Source: Listeria swaminathanii
Lineage (GTDB): Bacteria; Bacillota; Bacilli; Lactobacillales; Listeriaceae
Length of the DNA stretch: 64,000 bases
Direction of reading: 5' to 3'
Assembly (NCBI RefSeq): GCF_014229645.1
Contig: NZ_JAATOD010000005.1
Span: 62,001-126,000, forward strand
This document shows, piece after piece, positions 1 through 8,039 of the stretch. How positions within the stretch are numbered: the stretch's first letter is position 1; each line of letters begins with the position of its first letter. A program made the translations under genes and the position numbers. The notes beneath the pieces were generated by a model. That model saw nothing but the letters and a program-made list of their open reading frames with translations. It had not been told where the DNA came from and searched no databases.

Positions 1-243
1 TTCTTTTTCTGAAGTTGTTTCACGTAGGCTAGTGGCGATTTCGATTTTTAGCTCAGCGATGCCGTTGAGTCCAAGTTTGTTAATTAAACGGTAAATGGTT
101 GCAGCGGAGACAAACGCGGCCGCAGCAAGCTCTTTAGGCCTATATTGAAGGGTTTTTTTCGGGTTTGCCAGAATATAGTTGGCAAGCTCCTTTTCGCTAT
201 TCGTTAAATTGGCTAATTCTCTTATTTTAATTAAAATATTCAT
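1..243 (-). CDS. RpiR-family transcriptional regulator, N-terminal part (cut by window edge)
   Basis: The reverse strand reads an open frame of 81 codons from an ATG at 243 to the left edge, beginning MNILIKIRELANLTNSEKEL. It has the layout of the RpiR HTH_6 domain: an N-terminal helix with TNSEKELANYILANP, then a helix-turn-helix around KELAAAAFVSAATIYRLINK (residues 38-57). RpiR proteins normally carry a C-terminal sugar-phosphate-binding SIS domain, which would lie outside the window. It sits directly downstream of the dhaKLM operon in the same direction but is separated from it by a terminator, so it is probably its own transcription unit. The link to sugar or dihydroxyacetone metabolism is inference. 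Confidence 0.8.
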   Translation of the reverse strand, partial: MNILIKIRELANLTNSEKELANYILANPKKTLQYRPKELAAAAFVSAATIYRLINKLGLNGIAELKIEIATSLRETTSEKE

Positions 244-312
244 CGTTTCAAATCCTAACTTTTTAGAATGGGAACTTGTTTATAAGTCATTATACCACGG
301 AAAAATGGCGCT

Positions 313-346
313 AAAAAAGACGAGGACACGGAAATCCTCGTCTTTA
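313..346 (-). terminator. Rho-independent terminator of dhaKLM
   Basis: An 11-bp stem (AAGACGAGGA at 317-326 with TCCTCGTCTT at 335-344, plus one flanking pair) is followed on the minus strand by a run of T (the A-run at 313-318 of the plus strand). It lies about 60 bp beyond the dhaM stop codon. Confidence 0.85.
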
Positions 347-405
347 ACTTTATTATTTTTTCGGATGCTATCATTGCTTTCCGATTTTTCTCAGGTGCGC
401 TTCGT

Positions 406-780
406 TTATTTAATTTCGATGCCTTTCAAGTTTGCCGCGATGACTTCTGGTTTTTCGTCCATTTGAACTTGAGCGGCAGTAGCATACGCGCCTTCTAAAA
501 TGGGTGCATTAAAGAGAATTATTTCTTTTTCACTGATTTCTTCGACTGTTTCAATGTTCATTTTGGCGCTTCCGAGGTCATAGAAAGTGTAGACTTTGTC
601 GGCTGCGTTACTTTCAATTGCTTCATTTACTGCGTCAAAACTTGTGCCGATGCCGCCATCTTCAGTTCCACCTGCGTGGGTGATAGAAACGTCTGGCGCG
701 ATTTCTTTGATAATATCATGCACCCCTTTTGCGACATCTTTGGAGTGGGAAATAATAACAACGCCATAAGGTTTAGTCAT
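406..780 (-). CDS. dhaM: Dihydroxyacetone kinase phosphotransfer subunit DhaM
   Basis: This 124-aa protein is the EIIA-Man-like phosphoryl carrier that takes phosphate from the PTS protein HPr and recharges ADP bound to DhaL, so that dihydroxyacetone is phosphorylated at the expense of PEP. The phospho-acceptor is the histidine in IISHS (His12), and a typical GGIGTS loop follows at about residue 43. It is the single-domain form usual in Firmicutes, without the HPr and EI domains found in E. coli DhaM. It starts 3 bp after the dhaL stop codon and is the last gene of the operon. In L. monocytogenes I recall it as lmo2697. Confidence 0.93.
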   Translation of the reverse strand: MTKPYGVVIISHSKDVAKGVHDIIKEIAPDVSITHAGGTEDGGIGTSFDAVNEAIESNAADKVYTFYDLGSAKMNIETVEEISEKEIILFNAPILEGAYATAAQVQMDEKPEVIAANLKGIEIK

Positions 781-783
781 AAG

Positions 784-1380
784 TCAGCTCACCTCCGTTT
801 GAATCATTGCGTGAAATAAGAGGGCAGAAGAGTATGCGCCCGGGTCAAGGTGGCCAATCGAACGTTCCCCAAGATAGCTTGCCCGTCCTTTAGTGGCTTT
901 TAAATCTTTGGTTTTTTGTAAAGCCGCATCGACCACATCATCCGTTAAATCTTCTTGATGAAGCGCGTGAACAACCGGCTCCCAAACATCAATCATTGTT
1001 TTTTCGCCAGCATGAGATTTACCGCGTTTTTCAATGCCTTCTAGACCAGCTTCAATTACGTTTGTAAGGCCAACCGCATCGATTGTGTCCGAGTCAATTG
1101 CTTTACTCATATTTAAAAATGCTGTTCCGTAAAGAGGGCCAGATGCGCCGCCAACTTTGCTGACCATTGTCATTCCGGCCGTTTTGAAAACATCTTTTAA
1201 ATCTGTGGGTTCTTTTTCTGCAAAAGCTTTTTTGAGTTCGCTAAGTCCGCGAGCCATATTGATACCGTGGTCTCCATCACCAATCGCTTGGTCGAGATCA
1301 CTTAATAATTGTTTGTTTTCTTGTACACGTTCGCCGAAATCATTTAACCAGCGTAACGCCCAATCTTTATCATAAGTCAT
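784..1380 (-). CDS. dhaL: Dihydroxyacetone kinase ADP-binding subunit DhaL
   Basis: This 198-aa all-helical protein binds Mg-ADP, accepts phosphate from DhaM and transfers it to dihydroxyacetone held by DhaK. The nucleotide/metal motif LSDLDQAIGDGDHGINM is at residues 26-42, with the three metal-ligand aspartates D30, D35 and D37 in the positions known from E. coli DhaL. Further family signatures are GGASGPLYGTAF near residue 77 and a C-terminal GRASYLGERSIGHLDPGA segment. It lies between dhaK (21 bp upstream) and dhaM (3 bp downstream). Confidence 0.94.
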   Translation of the reverse strand: MTYDKDWALRWLNDFGERVQENKQLLSDLDQAIGDGDHGINMARGLSELKKAFAEKEPTDLKDVFKTAGMTMVSKVGGASGPLYGTAFLNMSKAIDSDTIDAVGLTNVIEAGLEGIEKRGKSHAGEKTMIDVWEPVVHALHQEDLTDDVVDAALQKTKDLKATKGRASYLGERSIGHLDPGAYSSALLFHAMIQTEVS

Positions 1381-1401
1381 GATTCATTCCTCCAAATTTT
1401 A

Positions 1402-2391
1402 TTACCAAGCAATTGTGTCCACTGGGAGTTTCAACATATCGACCCATTTTTCGTCTTCTAATTTTAAAATAGTTAGGGATAATCCGGCCATTTCAAGCGA
1501 CGTCATATAATCACCAACGAGTGTTTTTTCCGCGCGAACGCCGGCATTTTTTAGAAGTTCATGGACATCATTTGCGAAAACATATTGCTCCATAAGTGGC
1601 GTTGCGCCCATGCCGTTAACAAGGACAACCACTTTATCGCCAGGTAGGAGTTTGCTTTCATTGCTAATCCGTTCGTATAGTTGCTTAGCTAAACTTGCAG
1701 ATGGCATGATTTTTTCTCGTGTAAATCCTGGTTCACCGTGGATACCAATGCCAAGTTCGATTTCGTCATCACCGAGCTCGAATCCAGGATGTCCAACTTC
1801 GGGAACGGTACACGGAGAAAGCGCGACCCCAAGCGTTTTAACAGAAGCAATGACTTTTTCGCCAAGGGCTTTCAATTCTTCAAGGGATGCGCCTGCTTCT
1901 GCGGCAGCCCCGATAATTTTATGCACGAGAACAGTCCCGGCAACACCGCGGCGTCCCGTTGTAAAAGTACTGTCTTCCACAGCAATATCATCATCTACTA
2001 CAATTTGTTCTACTTTAATATCATCAGCATCGGCTAAATCAGCCGCCATTTCGAAGTTCATTACGTCACCAGTATAGTTTTTCACGATTAAAAGCACACC
2101 AGCACCTTGATCCGCGGCTTTTATACCTTCATAAATTTGGTCTGGAGTTGGGGAAGTGAAAACATCGCCGCACACAGCCGCAGATAGCATTCCGCGACCT
2201 ACATAACCAGCATGAGCCGGCTCGTGACCAGAACCCCCACCGCTTACTAGCCCGACTTTGCCTGGACGTTTATCATTTCTTGCAATGACGCGAGTTCCTT
2301 CAACACGGTGAACAATATCTGCGTGCGATTTAACTAAACCTTCCACCATTTGCTCTACAACTTGATCTGTACCGTTAAGAATCTTCTTCAT
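1402..2391 (-). CDS. dhaK: Dihydroxyacetone kinase substrate-binding subunit DhaK
   Basis: DhaK (329 aa) binds dihydroxyacetone covalently as a hemiaminal and presents it to DhaL. The catalytic residues of the family are all present: GGGSGHEPAH with His56, NYTGDV with Asp109, and GIGIHGEPG with the substrate-binding His218, at the same numbers as in E. coli. It is the first gene of dhaKLM, with a good AAGGAGGTT ribosome site upstream of the ATG at 2391. The operon lets the cell use dihydroxyacetone, for example from glycerol oxidation. A cre-like site (2490-2503) in front suggests carbon catabolite control. Confidence 0.95.
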   Translation of the reverse strand: MKKILNGTDQVVEQMVEGLVKSHADIVHRVEGTRVIARNDKRPGKVGLVSGGGSGHEPAHAGYVGRGMLSAAVCGDVFTSPTPDQIYEGIKAADQGAGVLLIVKNYTGDVMNFEMAADLADADDIKVEQIVVDDDIAVEDSTFTTGRRGVAGTVLVHKIIGAAAEAGASLEELKALGEKVIASVKTLGVALSPCTVPEVGHPGFELGDDEIELGIGIHGEPGFTREKIMPSASLAKQLYERISNESKLLPGDKVVVLVNGMGATPLMEQYVFANDVHELLKNAGVRAEKTLVGDYMTSLEMAGLSLTILKLEDEKWVDMLKLPVDTIAW

Positions 2392-2471
2392 CTGACAAAA
2401 AACCTCCTTTAAAATAGTCCTCTTACCTCAATTTCCCTTTACTAGAAAGTCAAAACGTGGTTGTTGCTTTT

Positions 2472-2503
2472 ATTATACAACTTATAAAATGAAAACGCTT
2501 TAA
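2472..2503 (-). promoter_or_regulatory. Candidate dhaKLM promoter with cre-like site
   Basis: On the minus strand a TATAAT -10 hexamer lies at 2472-2477. The 14-mer TGAAAACGCTTTAA (2490-2503) matches the CcpA consensus TGWNANCGNTNWCA except at one position and would overlap the weak -35 region. Repression by CcpA is inference. Confidence 0.5.
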
Positions 2504-2574
2504 AACCGCAAGAATGTGTCATAAATCCAGCAAAATGGTACAATGAAAGAGAGAATTTGAAAAGGGGAATTGTT

Positions 2575-3954
2575 ATGCGAGATCAATCTAAAATGCCTTT
2601 AGTGGAACGGCTAGATGCTCATGCTAAATCCTGCCCAATATCACTCCATGTTCCTGGACACAAAAGTGGAGCAATTTATCCAGATGCTTGGCAAAAATTA
2701 TTGAAATGGGACGTAACAGAAATTACTGGAATGGACGACTTGCATCACCCGGAAGATGTGATTTTGGAAGCAGAAGAGTTACTTGCAGAATGTTATGGGA
2801 GTAAAAAAAGTTATTTTCTAGTGAACGGAACAAGCGGGGGAAGCTTGGCGGTTATTATGGCAACTTTGAAGCGTGGGGAGAAAGTTTTAGTGCCGAGAGA
2901 TGCGCATAAATCTATTTTGCATGGCATCGAACTGGCAGGCGGGGAGCCCTTATTTTTAACACCGGCGACAAATAAAGAAGTCGGCGTCGCGAGTGGTGTG
3001 ACAACAGAACTTCTTGAAGAAACCTTACATAATCATCCAGATGTAAAACTATGTATTTTCACTTATCCGAGCTATTATGGAACGACTTTTAATTTACAAA
3101 AATGTATCCGAATTGCGCATGATTTTGGCGCGGTTGTGTTTGTCGATGAAGCGCACGGGGCCCACTTTTTAACAAGCTCAGAGTTTCCGAAAAGTGCGGT
3201 GGAGCTTGGCGCAGATGTGGTCGTTCAATCGACGCACAAGACGTTGCCGGCGCTGACGATGGGGTCTTACTTGCATGTAGTCAATGATTTGCCGATTTTT
3301 GAAAAACTACCTTATTATCTGCAAGTATTTCAAACGAGCAGCCCATCCTATTTAATTATGGCCTCACTGGATGCAGCGCGGAAATATGCGGCAACCTACA
3401 CGGCGACTGACGTGGAAGCTTTTTGGAAAATGCGCGCCAGATGGATTAAGTGGCTAACGAAGAACCATTTTGACGTTATTTTGCCAGATGATCCACTTAA
3501 AATAATCGTCCGCAAAACGGGCTACACGGGCTACGAACTACAAGCGATTTTTGAAGAAAGTTCTTATTTTCCAGAACTGGCCGATGAATCGCAAGTGTTA
3601 CTGATTTTACCATTAATCAAAAAAGGAATTGATTTCACGCCGATTAGTCGGATTCATTCTCCAGTGAAAAAAGAAATCGCGAAAGAGCCGTACGAAATGT
3701 CAGCGCCTTGCGAATCTAGTCTAGCGCTAACGTATGAAGAAATGCACACACGCGGCACCGAATTTATCTTAGTAGATGAAGCAATCGACCGCGTATCAGC
3801 CGAAACAATCTCGCTTTATCCGCCGGGCATACCAGCCGTAATCCGCGGAGAAAGCATCACAGAAAAACACATCCGCGAGCTAAAAAGCATTCGCACGCGC
3901 CACTACCAAGGCGGCGAAAAACTAGCCGAGAATTACATCCGTGTCTTCCGCTAA
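2575..3954 (+). CDS. Orn/Lys/Arg decarboxylase-family PLP enzyme
   Basis: The 459-aa protein belongs to fold-type I PLP decarboxylases of the short Gram-positive form (YaaO/SpeA type, without the N-terminal wing domain of the enterobacterial inducible enzymes). Visible signatures are HVPGHKSG near the N-terminus, the [11 protein letters not shown] cofactor-phosphate loop, [10 protein letters not shown] with the PLP-ring aspartate, and [14 protein letters not shown] with the Schiff-base lysine. The ATG at 2575 is chosen because GGGG lies 7 bp upstream; a TTG at 2557 in the same frame has no ribosome site. Its position just before tmk is conserved in many Firmicutes. The substrate (arginine, lysine or ornithine) cannot be told from sequence. 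I recall it as lmo2694. Confidence 0.88.
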   Translation: MRDQSKMPLVERLDAHAKSCPISLHVPGHKSGAIYPDAWQKLLKWDVTEITGMDDLHHPEDVILEAEELLAECYGSKKSYFLVNGTSGGSLAVIMATLKRGEKVLVPRDAHKSILHGIELAGGEPLFLTPATNKEVGVASGVTTELLEETLHNHPDVKLCIFTYPSYYGTTFNLQKCIRIAHDFGAVVFVDEAHGAHFLTSSEFPKSAVELGADVVVQSTHKTLPALTMGSYLHVVNDLPIFEKLPYYLQVFQTSSPSYLIMASLDAARKYAATYTATDVEAFWKMRARWIKWLTKNHFDVILPDDPLKIIVRKTGYTGYELQAIFEESSYFPELADESQVLLILPLIKKGIDFTPISRIHSPVKKEIAKEPYEMSAPCESSLALTYEEMHTRGTEFILVDEAIDRVSAETISLYPPGIPAVIRGESITEKHIRELKSIRTRHYQGGEKLAENYIRVFR

Positions 3955-3961
3955 TTTATGC

Positions 3962-3967
3962 TATAAT
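3962..3967 (+). promoter_or_regulatory. Possible -10 element in front of tmk
   Basis: TATAAT occurs just after the stop codon of the decarboxylase gene, 40 bp before the tmk start. No good -35 hexamer is visible, so tmk may also be read from upstream. Confidence 0.35.
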
Positions 3968-4006
3968 CAAACAGAAAGCGACGCGAAAGGGAAAGGAAAT
4001 TACGAA

Positions 4007-4633
4007 ATGAAAGCAATTTTTATTACACTTGAAGGTCCAGATGGCTCTGGAAAAACTACAGTAGGAACACTACTTAATCAAAAAATGACGGAAGCTGGCA
4101 TCGATTTCATTAAAACCCGCGAACCAGGTGGCAGCCCGATTTCAGAAAAAGTAAGAAACATCGTCCTAGGAATTGGCAACGAAGAAATGGATCCAAAAAC
4201 AGAAGTGCTACTTATTGCAGGAGCGCGCCGCCAACATGTCGTTGAAACAATCCGCCCAGCTTTAGCAGCCGGAAAAACCGTGCTTTGTGACCGTTTCATG
4301 GATAGCTCACTTGCCTACCAAGGTGCCGGACGTGACATGAATATGGAACAAGTTTTACAAGTGAATTTGTATGCGATTGAAGATACATTGCCTGACCGGA
4401 CGTATTACCTCGATGTACCTGCTGAGGTTGGTTTAGCTAGAATCGCCGCCAACAAAGGTCGTGAAGTTAATCGTTTGGATAAAGAAGACATTACCTACCA
4501 TGAAAAGGTTCAAGCCGGCTATGAAAAAGTCATCAACATGTTTCCGGAGCGTTTTATGCGAGTGGATGCTACAAAGACACCTGAAGAAATCACAGAAACT
4601 ATTTTAGCCGATATTTTACGACAATTATCCTAA
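4007..4633 (+). CDS. tmk: Thymidylate kinase
   Basis: Tmk (208 aa) phosphorylates dTMP to dTDP for DNA synthesis. The P-loop [10 protein letters not shown] is at residues 8-17, the dTMP-binding [12 protein letters not shown] and the LDVP strand follow, and a LID region lies around residues 140-155. The start at 4007 gives the usual family length and the [10 protein letters not shown] beginning; the longer frame from 3941 has no family counterpart and overlaps the upstream gene. It lies in the conserved order decarboxylase, tmk, pstA, as in Bacillus yaaO-tmk-yaaQ. Confidence 0.96.
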   Translation: MKAIFITLEGPDGSGKTTVGTLLNQKMTEAGIDFIKTREPGGSPISEKVRNIVLGIGNEEMDPKTEVLLIAGARRQHVVETIRPALAAGKTVLCDRFMDSSLAYQGAGRDMNMEQVLQVNLYAIEDTLPDRTYYLDVPAEVGLARIAANKGREVNRLDKEDITYHEKVQAGYEKVINMFPERFMRVDATKTPEEITETILADILRQLS

Positions 4634-4698
4634 CACCAGACGTGACTTAAACCCTTAGACTCAAGTGCATATCACTCTTTAAAATGGCGTTTGTTTGC

Positions 4699-4704
4699 TA
4701 TAAT
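4699..4704 (+). promoter_or_regulatory. -10 element of the pstA promoter
   Basis: TATAAT lies 37 bp before the TTG start of pstA, with a TGC extension just upstream. The -35 region is weak (CTCTTT). Position and sequence fit a sigma-A promoter. Confidence 0.5.
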
Positions 4705-4726
4705 AGAAAAAAAGATAGATTTTTAG

Positions 4727-5071
<345 letters not shown>

Positions 5072-5085
5072 AACAGATAGTGGAG

Positions 5086-5118
5086 AAACAGATAGTAGGT
5101 AAGAGCTATCTGTTTTTC
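5086..5118 (+). terminator. Terminator of pstA
   Basis: A 10-bp stem (AAACAGATAG at 5086-5095 with CTATCTGTTT at 5106-5115) is followed by a T-rich run, 15 bp after the pstA stop codon. Confidence 0.85.
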
Positions 5119-5132
5119 TTTTGTTTCAGACC

Positions 5133-5162
5133 TTGGCAAATCAGTTTGAAATGTGTTACTAT
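5133..5162 (+). promoter_or_regulatory. Promoter of the antitoxin RNA
   Basis: TTGGCA (5133-5138) and TACTAT (5157-5162) are separated by 18 bp. They would start a short plus-strand RNA at about 5169 that ends at the terminator at 5251-5294. Confidence 0.6.
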
Positions 5163-5173
5163 GTAAATGAAAA

Positions 5174-5199
5174 GAGAGCCATGCGCTAACATGACCCTC
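5174..5199 (-). terminator. Candidate terminator of the toxin mRNA
   Basis: Read on the minus strand, GAGGGTCATG and CATGGCTCTC form a 10-bp stem with a 6-nt loop, followed by TTTT. It lies inside the antitoxin RNA region, so the two transcripts would overlap by more than 100 nt. Confidence 0.55.
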
Positions 5200-5250
5200 T
5201 AAATAAATGCAAACGCCATTTAAGATGGTGACAGCCTTATAAGATTCTTT

Positions 5251-5294
5251 AAAATCCACCTAGCCGTCAAGCTTATGGGTGGATTTTATTTTTT
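5251..5294 (+). terminator. Terminator of the antitoxin RNA
   Basis: AAAATCCACC (5251-5260) pairs perfectly with GGTGGATTTT (5278-5287) and is followed by ATTTTTTG. The stem also covers the stop codon of the oppositely oriented toxin ORF. Confidence 0.8.
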
Positions 5295-5372
5295 GTCATT
5301 TTTGCTGTTCATGATTGTTACGATTAAGACTGCAAAAGCAATCATCAGCGTAAGACTCTCGAAAACAGTCAC
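5286..5372 (-). CDS. Type I toxin peptide of the BsrG/TxpA (holin-like toxin) family
   Basis: A 28-aa ORF starts with GTG at 5372 and reads MTVFESLTLMIAFAVLIVTI and then MNSKNDKK. The start TVFESLTLMIAF closely resembles Bacillus BsrG (MTVYESLMIMINF) and the Hol_Tox family; one membrane segment (residues 7-21) is followed by a charged tail. AAAGG lies 8 bp before the GTG, and an in-frame stop upstream excludes a longer form. The presumed promoter has TATAAT on the minus strand at about 5481-5486, which would give a long 5' leader. Such peptides damage or depolarise the membrane when their antisense RNA is missing. It is short for the family (usually 30-40 aa), so activity is uncertain. Confidence 0.72.
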   Translation of the reverse strand: MTVFESLTLMIAFAVLIVTIMNSKNDKK

Positions 5373-5480
5373 ACGTTTATCCTTTCCAGGTAACGCCTAA
5401 AAATAACATAAGCACCACCTACTTTCTATCGGTAGAACCGATGAAAAGGACTGATGCACCACCATAAACTTGCTTGCATC

Positions 5481-5486
5481 ATAATT
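5481..5486 (-). promoter_or_regulatory. -10 element of the toxin promoter
   Basis: Read on the minus strand, GCTATAATTATG gives a consensus TATAAT about 110 bp upstream of the toxin GTG. The -35 region is a T-run without a clear consensus. Confidence 0.5.
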
Positions 5487-5820
5487 ATAGCATCGATGTG
5501 GGGGCGAAAAAAGTGTGATTTATTGTTAGTGCTATTCATTTTTAGGTTTTTAAATAAGCTAAACGAAAAGTTGGAGGGACACGTATCAAATATAAAGAAA
5601 AATAGTCATTTATTTTCAATTTAACATACATATAAAGTTGCTTTTATTAATAAAAAGCATTTGAAATGATAATAATTTAAATATGTCACAAAATGCTCAT
5701 CTTATTAAATTCATTGGTTTATTATGATATCTTTTTTTAGAACCAAAATATATAGATATGAGACAAACTATCTATAAAAAGTTAGAAGATAAAAATGCTT
5801 CATGTGAGGAGATAATAATA

Positions 5821-5991
5821 TTGAATTATAAAAAATGGGTTGGATATTTGATTTTCTTTATTGTGTTGTTTAGCTTAGGAACGCTTATTTTTAACAACTT
5901 TAATATTGTAGTATTAATAGTTGCAACGGTTTCTTTCGCGATTGCAATTATTCCAGCTGTTAAGAATAAAACGGATAAGCCAATAAAATAA
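5821..5991 (+). CDS. Small hydrophobic membrane protein
   Basis: I do not recognise this protein. The most likely start is the TTG at 5821, nine bases after GAGGAG, giving 56 aa beginning MNYKKWVGYLIFFIVLFSLG. Two membrane segments (about residues 7-23 and 28-46) are joined by FNNFN, and the tail KNKTDKPIK is basic. An ATG at 5758 would extend it by 21 residues but has no ribosome site. The gene is AT-rich, lies alone between the toxin-antitoxin locus and the autolysin gene, and is followed by a hairpin with a T-run. Confidence 0.55.
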   Translation: MNYKKWVGYLIFFIVLFSLGTLIFNNFNIVVLIVATVSFAIAIIPAVKNKTDKPIK

Positions 5992-6002
5992 CTGATAACA
6001 AT

Positions 6003-6044
6003 AAAAAAAACCGCAGACAAAGCAATTTCTCGCTTTATCCGCAG
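6003..6044 (-). terminator. Terminator of the autolysin gene
   Basis: A 13-bp stem with three G-U pairs (6011-6023 with 6032-6044) is followed on the minus strand by eight T. It lies 40 bp beyond the autolysin stop codon. Confidence 0.8.
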
Positions 6045-6050
6045 TCTGAG

Positions 6051-6079
6051 GCCTATCTCACTCACGAGCTAGGCTTTTT
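6051..6079 (+). terminator. Terminator-like hairpin on the plus strand
   Basis: GCCTATCTC and GAGCTAGGC form a stem with one mismatch, followed by TTTTT. It could end transcripts of the small membrane protein gene at 5821-5991. Confidence 0.55.
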
Positions 6080-6083
6080 ATGC

Positions 6084-6900
6084 TCACTTAATCGTCAATT
6101 TCTGACCAACATGAATCATATTGCTTGGTAGTTTATTCCAAGCTTTGATGTTATCTACAGTTGTTTTATACTGTCTGGAAATGGCCCAAAGTGAGTCACC
6201 TTTTTTGACAGTGTATGTTTTTACTGTGGAATTGCTTGGTGTGTTTGTGCTTGGTTTAGCTGTGTTTGTTGTTGTAGATCCAGCGCTTACTTTAAGTTTT
6301 TGGCCTGGATAGATGAAATCGGATTTCAGGTTGTTCCAAGCTTTTAAGTTAGCGATAGTTACTTTGTTGTTGCTGGCGATTCTCCAAAGGGAGTCACCTT
6401 TTGCAACCGTGTAAACTTTAGCGTTTGTGCTCGTGTTCGTGCTTGGTTTGGAAGTATTTGTGTTTGTGCTCGGTTTAGATGTGTTTGTATTTGTATTCGT
6501 GTTTGTTGTAGTAGATCCAGCGCTTACTTTAAGTTTTTGGCCCGGATAGATGAAATCGGATTTCAAGTTGTTCCAAGCTTTTAGGTTAGCGATGGTTACT
6601 TTGTTGTTGTTCGCGATTCTCCAAAGTGAGTCACCTTTTGCAACTGTGTAAACTTTAGCGTTTGTGCTCGTGTTTGTACTTGGTTTAGATGTGCTTGTTC
6701 CTGTGCTCGGTTTGGATGTGTCTGTATTTGTTGTAGTAGATCCGGCGCTTACTTTAAGTTTTTGACCTGGGTAAATGAAATCGGATTTTAAGTTGTTCCA
6801 AGCTTTTAGGTTAGCAATGGTTACTTTATTGTTGTTCGCAATTCTCCAAAGGGAATCGCCTTTTACGACCGTATACATTTTGGCGTTTGTGTTGTTTGTA
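6084..6900. repeat. Tandem LysM-coding repeats with low-complexity linkers
   Basis: Three nearly identical LysM-coding units of about 150 bp (around 6270-6420, 6510-6660 and 6740-6890) and one divergent unit (6084-6215) are separated by linkers rich in Asn, Thr and Ser codons. The close identity at DNA level means recombination could change the number of repeats. Confidence 0.8.
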
Positions 6901-7877
6901 TTTCCGGTATTGCCAGTATTTCCTGTGTTACCAGTGTTTCCAGAATTACCGCCAGTTGTTTTGCCGTTGTCGTACTGTGTTAAGTTATATCGGCTGATTA
7001 AATCATTTAATTTAGTTGCATAAGCCGTATCGGTTGCATACGTTCCTGTTAAAGCTTTTGTTGCGTCTTTGTAGGAAGTTGTGTTGCTTTTCCAAACTTT
7101 TGAGTAGTAGCTTGGGTTCCAACTCGGACCGCTGCGAATAACCTTGGCATAATCTTCTAGTGATTGATGGTAAGAAGGATATTTTCTGAATTTAGCTGTG
7201 ATTGTGTAGTAGTTTCCTTTGCCGTCATCTTCTAGTGTTTGTTTTGTGTATGATTGGCCGTTGTATGCTCCTTTGATTCCGAAAAGATTGTAGTTGGGAG
7301 CTGAGCCTAATTCGCTCGTTCCATAGGCGCTCTCTAAAATTGCTTGAGCGATCATGACGGATGCGTACAGGTCATTTTCTGCTGCAATTTGGGAAGAAGA
7401 GGCTTGGATTGTTTGAATAAAGCTTTGAACCGTTGCACTTGAACGGAGTGCAGATTTTTGTAATAGGTTATAAGTAGCTGGTGTAGAGTAGCTTGTTACG
7501 CTATTGGGATTGCTAACTGTAGCGGGTTCTGCTGGAGTTTGTTCTACTTTGTCAGCCACGGGTTTCGCTTCTTCTGGTGTTTTTGTTTGTTCTTTTGTTT
7601 CAGTAGGTTTTGCTTCAATAGTTTTTTCTGTTGTGTTTTCGGGAGTGGCAGTTGCTGGTGCTTCTGTAGCTGTGTTAGCTTCTGCGCTTTTAGATGCTTC
7701 GTCAGCAGGCGCTGTTTCGTCTGCGCTAACGATTACTTCGATTCCTGGAACTGTGATAGAGGTTGCAATGGCAGTAACCCCAGCAATCGTTGCACTAGTT
7801 TTGAACTTTTTACTTTTTTTGTTTTTCTTTTCTTCTTTTAAAGTTTCAAGGATACGTTCTTTTCTCGTTTTTTGCAT
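6084..7877 (-). CDS. namA: Peptidoglycan hydrolase: glucosaminidase with four LysM repeats (NamA/MurA autolysin)
   Basis: This 597-aa secreted autolysin cleaves the glycan strands of peptidoglycan and is needed for daughter-cell separation. An N-terminal basic stretch and a hydrophobic segment (about 29-51, ending VIVSADE) act as signal peptide; the Listeria protein is known as a SecA2-dependent export substrate. A Thr/Glu/Pro-rich linker runs to about 140, then a GH73 glucosaminidase domain (about 150-305) with the catalytic Glu182 in AILESAYGTSELG. Four LysM domains (about 330 to the end) follow, the first three almost identical (YTV.KGDSLWRIA, then VTIANLKAWNNLKSDFIYPG) and joined by Asn/Thr/Ser-rich linkers; the fourth is divergent (YTVKKGDSLWAISRQYK). 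Gene orientation is divergent from a TetR gene. I recall it as lmo2691. Confidence 0.95.
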   Translation of the reverse strand: MQKTRKERILETLKEEKKNKKSKKFKTSATIAGVTAIATSITVPGIEVIVSADETAPADEASKSAEANTATEAPATATPENTTEKTIEAKPTETKEQTKTPEEAKPVADKVEQTPAEPATVSNPNSVTSYSTPATYNLLQKSALRSSATVQSFIQTIQASSSQIAAENDLYASVMIAQAILESAYGTSELGSAPNYNLFGIKGAYNGQSYTKQTLEDDGKGNYYTITAKFRKYPSYHQSLEDYAKVIRSGPSWNPSYYSKVWKSNTTSYKDATKALTGTYATDTAYATKLNDLISRYNLTQYDNGKTTGGNSGNTGNTGNTGNTGNTNNTNAKMYTVVKGDSLWRIANNNKVTIANLKAWNNLKSDFIYPGQKLKVSAGSTTTNTDTSKPSTGTSTSKPSTNTSTNAKVYTVAKGDSLWRIANNNKVTIANLKAWNNLKSDFIYPGQKLKVSAGSTTTNTNTNTNTSKPSTNTNTSKPSTNTSTNAKVYTVAKGDSLWRIASNNKVTIANLKAWNNLKSDFIYPGQKLKVSAGSTTTNTAKPSTNTPSNSTVKTYTVKKGDSLWAISRQYKTTVDNIKAWNKLPSNMIHVGQKLTIK

Positions 7878-7968
7878 GGTAAGTCACTTCCAATTCTTTT
7901 AAATATTCTACATCCATTATTACATACTTCACATTGCTTATGAATGATATCGACAAATTGTAATTAAA

Positions 7969-7997
7969 TTGTCAAAAAGGCTTGTCTTTGTTATACT
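7969..7997 (+). promoter_or_regulatory. Promoter of the TetR gene
   Basis: TTGTCA (7969-7974) and TATACT (7992-7997) are spaced by 17 bp, a strong sigma-A promoter 43 bp before the ATG. Confidence 0.75.
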
Positions 7998-8002
7998 GAA
8001 TA

Positions 8003-8016
8003 TAAGCAAGTGCTTA
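8003..8016 (+). promoter_or_regulatory. Candidate TetR operator
   Basis: TAAGCA-AG-TGCTTA is an inverted repeat placed right at the predicted transcription start of the TetR gene. Its position suggests autorepression and perhaps control of the divergent autolysin gene; this is inference. Confidence 0.5.
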
Positions 8017-8039
8017 CTTAGTTGAACGGGGGTAAAATA

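Larger units (their letters stand above)
5168..5294 (+). ncRNA. Candidate type I antitoxin RNA (SR4/RatA-like), convergent with a toxin mRNA
   Basis: A predicted RNA of about 125 nt lies between a good promoter (5133-5162) and a strong terminator (5251-5294). It starts with a perfect hairpin (5174-5183 with 5190-5199) and contains the stretch GCCATTTAAGATGGTGACAG, which I remember as conserved next to Hol_Tox toxin genes of Firmicutes. It contains no convincing ORF. It overlaps the 3' end of the minus-strand toxin transcript, the same geometry as Bacillus bsrG/SR4, so it would pair with the toxin mRNA and trigger its decay. Function is inference from the arrangement. Confidence 0.65.

Noticed and set aside
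179..466. 95-codon plus-strand ORF at the left end
   Set aside because: It runs across the start of the RpiR gene, the dhaM terminator and the end of dhaM on the other strand, so it is a chance frame.
7504..7902. 132-codon plus-strand ORF rich in hydrophobic residues
   Set aside because: It is the complement of the Thr/Glu/Pro-rich linker of the autolysin; repetitive codons on one strand give a long false frame on the other.
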